A stretch of DNA of 7,629 bases, taken from CAZYPH01 sp964649095 (lineage in GTDB: Bacteria > Bdellovibrionota > UBA1018 > UBA923). The translations under genes and the position numbers were made by a program. Of the stretch, positions 6,106 through 7,629 are shown in pieces (within the stretch, counting starts at the first letter, position 1; the number at the start of each line of letters is the position of its first letter). Below the pieces are notes generated by a model, which made no database searches, had not been told where the DNA came from, and saw only the letters and a program-made list of their open reading frames with translations. The stretch is taken from the NCBI GenBank assembly GCA_964649095.1, contig CAZYPH010000100.1, forward strand, positions 1 through 7,629, in the 5' to 3' direction.

Positions 6106-7308
6106 CTAGCGCCCTGATAGTTCACGACCACGATTGATTTTACGATTGGCTGCACTGTGCTGAGAAGCTTTCGTTGTTGCGTCGATTGTGTTCAGGCGTT
6201 TTTGGGCTGATTTTTCTGCGGCCTCGAGTAGCGCCAATGCGGCATGGGCATTCACTTTGCCTTGCGCATACACTTTATCGCGTAGCGTTGGCAAACGATC
6301 GGCCGATTGGCGGATGATCTCACGCACTTGATCGGGCTTTAAAGTGCGGTTCTTCGAAAGTAACAACGCTGCTAACCCTGTTACAAAAGCGGTCGCTTGG
6401 CTAGTGCCCGACATATAAGCGTATTTGCCGTTTGGAATAGTGCTGAAAATATTTTCACCCGGGGCCGCTACGTCGACACGTACTTTTCCCCAATTTGAGC
6501 TTGAGAGCATTTCGTTTTTAATATTAGTGGCAGCGACACAGATGATGTTTTCTAAACGATACGCACAAGGGTAATAGAAGTTTTCAGCCAAATCAGTATT
6601 CTGTCTTTCATTGCCAGCAGCAGCCACCAAGAGCACACCTTTGTCGCGAGCACGTTTAAGAGCCATATATTCTTCTGCACTGAACTCAGCACCGCCACCA
6701 CTGTAGTTTAGAATATGCGCACCATGATCAATGGCCCAGTTTAAAGCAGCGATACTATTACGTGTGTTTGCGGCACCAGAATTGTTTTCAGCAAAATACT
6801 TTACGGCCATAATAGAAACTTTGTGAGCCACACCGCTGATGCCTACTTTTGTATTCATGGTAGCGCCTAAGATACCAGCTACGTGCGTACCATGACCGTG
6901 TTCGTCGGTTGGATTTGGTTTGTTTTTTACAAAGTCATACCCGTAAACCCCTGGGTTTTTCGGATCATGCCAAAGATTAGCTTTAATGTCGGGATGTGTC
7001 GGATCAATACCCGTATCAATGACAGCGACAACGATATCACGACTACCTTGTTCGATTTTCCAAGCATCAGGGGCATGAATGTGTGAGTTAATAGAAGAGT
7101 TGTTTAATAGACCCCAGTTTTTTAACTCTTTTACGCTAGCTACGGTACGAGCATTATCAATCGTAGCCTCTAGTACGTCCTGACCAAATACGATTGATAC
7201 AGCAAGACATATTACAGAAAATATATATAAAATACCTGCATAAGACCGATAATTATCTTGTTGGTATTTTGCGAGACCCTTTTTTAGAACTTTCTGTACT
7301 AGCTGCAT
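6106..7308 (-). CDS. Subtilisin-like S8 serine protease, exported or membrane-anchored
   Basis: This is a peptidase S8 (subtilase) endopeptidase with the full catalytic triad: D98 in VAVIDTGID, H139 in HGHGTHVAGI, and S303 in MSGTSQATAF. The oxyanion Asn is N233 in AAAGNE. The block around the Ser reads GTSQATAFVTG, where the usual form is GTSMATPHVAG; such variants occur in the family. The N-terminus has 21 basic residues and then a hydrophobic stretch (about 22-42, YAGILYIFSVICLAVSIVFG). This acts as a signal peptide (possible cut after VFG) or as a membrane anchor with the catalytic domain outside. Only about 25 residues separate it from the catalytic core, so the usual 70-80-residue I9 propeptide is absent. 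The tail (about 365-400) is basic and low in hydrophobic residues. The ATG at 7308 has a weak AGAAAGA site. lnt follows 33 bp downstream. Substrate is unknown; an extracellular or periplasmic degradative role is inferred. Confidence 0.94.
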   Translation of the reverse strand: MQLVQKVLKKGLAKYQQDNYRSYAGILYIFSVICLAVSIVFGQDVLEATIDNARTVASVKELKNWGLLNNSSINSHIHAPDAWKIEQGSRDIVVAVIDTGIDPTHPDIKANLWHDPKNPGVYGYDFVKNKPNPTDEHGHGTHVAGILGATMNTKVGISGVAHKVSIMAVKYFAENNSGAANTRNSIAALNWAIDHGAHILNYSGGGAEFSAEEYMALKRARDKGVLLVAAAGNERQNTDLAENFYYPCAYRLENIICVAATNIKNEMLSSSNWGKVRVDVAAPGENIFSTIPNGKYAYMSGTSQATAFVTGLAALLLSKNRTLKPDQVREIIRQSADRLPTLRDKVYAQGKVNAHAALALLEAAEKSAQKRLNTIDATTKASQHSAANRKINRGRELSGR

Positions 7309-7609
7309 AAAAATCTTTCTAACTTCTGTTCTTCTCTTACCTAAGGAGCAATACAGATGCCAAGAAAGTTAAATCACCAGCAAACAAATCTAAGAACTCA
7401 AAATTAAACGATTATTTCTAATAAACGCCGTGTAGATTTTCTACACTATTTACAATTTCTGTTTAAGTTTTAAACACGTGTGCCATTGCTGCACGATCGA
7501 CACATGCGTCGTGTGAGCTAAGTACTGAATTTCGGTATCGATAAAGAGCAGTAATTATTGGTGCTGAATTTGCAGCCTTCTATTTATGAGATCTTTAGAG
7601 GGTGGGAAT
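7309..7609. other. AT-rich intergenic region upstream of the S8 protease gene
   Basis: About 300 bp without a convincing gene. It should contain the promoter of the minus-strand protease-lnt unit, but no clear -35/-10 pair stands out; TAAATA near 7448-7453 is one weak -10 candidate. Short symmetric elements are seen: the hairpin at 7430-7446, GTTTAA/TTAAAC at 7461-7475, the 8-bp palindrome ACACGTGT at 7474-7481, and CACGA/TCGTG at 7492-7513. On the plus strand a 16-codon ORF (ATG 7357, stop 7405-7407) has AGGAG 8 nt upstream. An overlapping frame ends in a lysine-rich stretch with its stop at 7419-7421. On the minus strand a frame entering from the right edge is open to a stop at 7555-7557. 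None of these is strong enough to call as a gene. Confidence 0.6.
7430..7446. repeat. Perfect 7-bp hairpin in the intergenic region
   Basis: GTGTAGA and TCTACAC pair perfectly around TTT. On the plus strand it is followed by TATTTACAATTT, which is AT-rich but not a U-run; on the minus strand by GGCGTTTATT. It may be a weak transcript end for something read on the plus strand, or an operator-like palindrome for the protease gene. Terminator function is not supported by a tail. Confidence 0.4.
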
Positions 7610-7629
7610 ATGTTTAATTTAGTAAATAA
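7610..7629 (+). CDS. Possible start of a plus-strand gene (truncated by window end)
   Basis: An ATG at 7610 follows AGAGGG (7597-7602) at 7-nt spacing and reads MFNLVN before the sequence ends. An in-frame ATG at 7586 also exists but lacks a ribosome site. A weak promoter-like pair, TTGGTG (7558-7563) and TATTTA (7581-7586) with a 17-bp spacer, lies upstream. If real, the gene is divergent from the S8 protease gene and would share its control region. Six codons are far too few to identify a product, and a minus-strand frame open from the edge is a competing reading. Confidence 0.3.

Noticed and set aside
1..7629. CRISPR array, tRNA, rRNA, insertion sequence or attachment site
   Set aside because: No regularly spaced repeats, cloverleaf-like segments, rRNA signatures, transposase-like frames or paired terminal repeats were seen by eye.

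Overview
The window looks like chromosomal DNA of a Gram-negative bacterium. It encodes an apolipoprotein N-acyltransferase (Lnt), a lipoprotein with a clear lipobox, and exported proteins with signal peptides. The genes are compact and the base composition is moderately AT-rich. Two features recall Bdellovibrionota (Bdellovibrio-like predators and relatives): the Cys- and Gly/Thr-rich surface lipoprotein, and an exported S8 protease next to Lnt. That placement is an impression, since the SerB is also close to the Pseudomonas type. No rRNA, tRNA, CRISPR array or transposase was seen.

Every confidently called gene lies on the minus strand, so transcription runs from high to low coordinates. 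In that order they are: a subtilisin-like S8 protease with an N-terminal membrane or signal segment (7308-6106); lnt (6072-4384); a higB-higA type II toxin-antitoxin pair (4264-3491) behind a 13-bp perfect inverted repeat likely to be its operator; an exported protein with an HELTH zinc-peptidase-like motif (3421-2660); a two-ACT-domain phosphoserine phosphatase, serB (2625-1396), interrupted near its start by a 10-N assembly gap; and a large surface lipoprotein (1182 to the left edge, incomplete). The right end (7309-7609) is AT-rich and mostly non-coding. It holds small hairpins, a possible micro-ORF, and the start of a possible plus-strand gene cut off by the window edge.

Functionally the region is mixed. 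Lnt, the lipoprotein, the S8 protease and the HELTH protein all belong to the cell envelope or exported fraction. SerB is serine biosynthesis. HigBA is an accessory stress or maintenance module that appears to have been placed between lnt and the HELTH gene. Short gaps suggest two possible transcription units, protease-lnt and HELTH-serB, with higBA separately controlled. I found no convincing new multi-gene system. The best leads are the higBA control region, a hairpin that could cover the lnt ribosome binding site, the uncharacterised HELTH protein and the repeat architecture of the lipoprotein.
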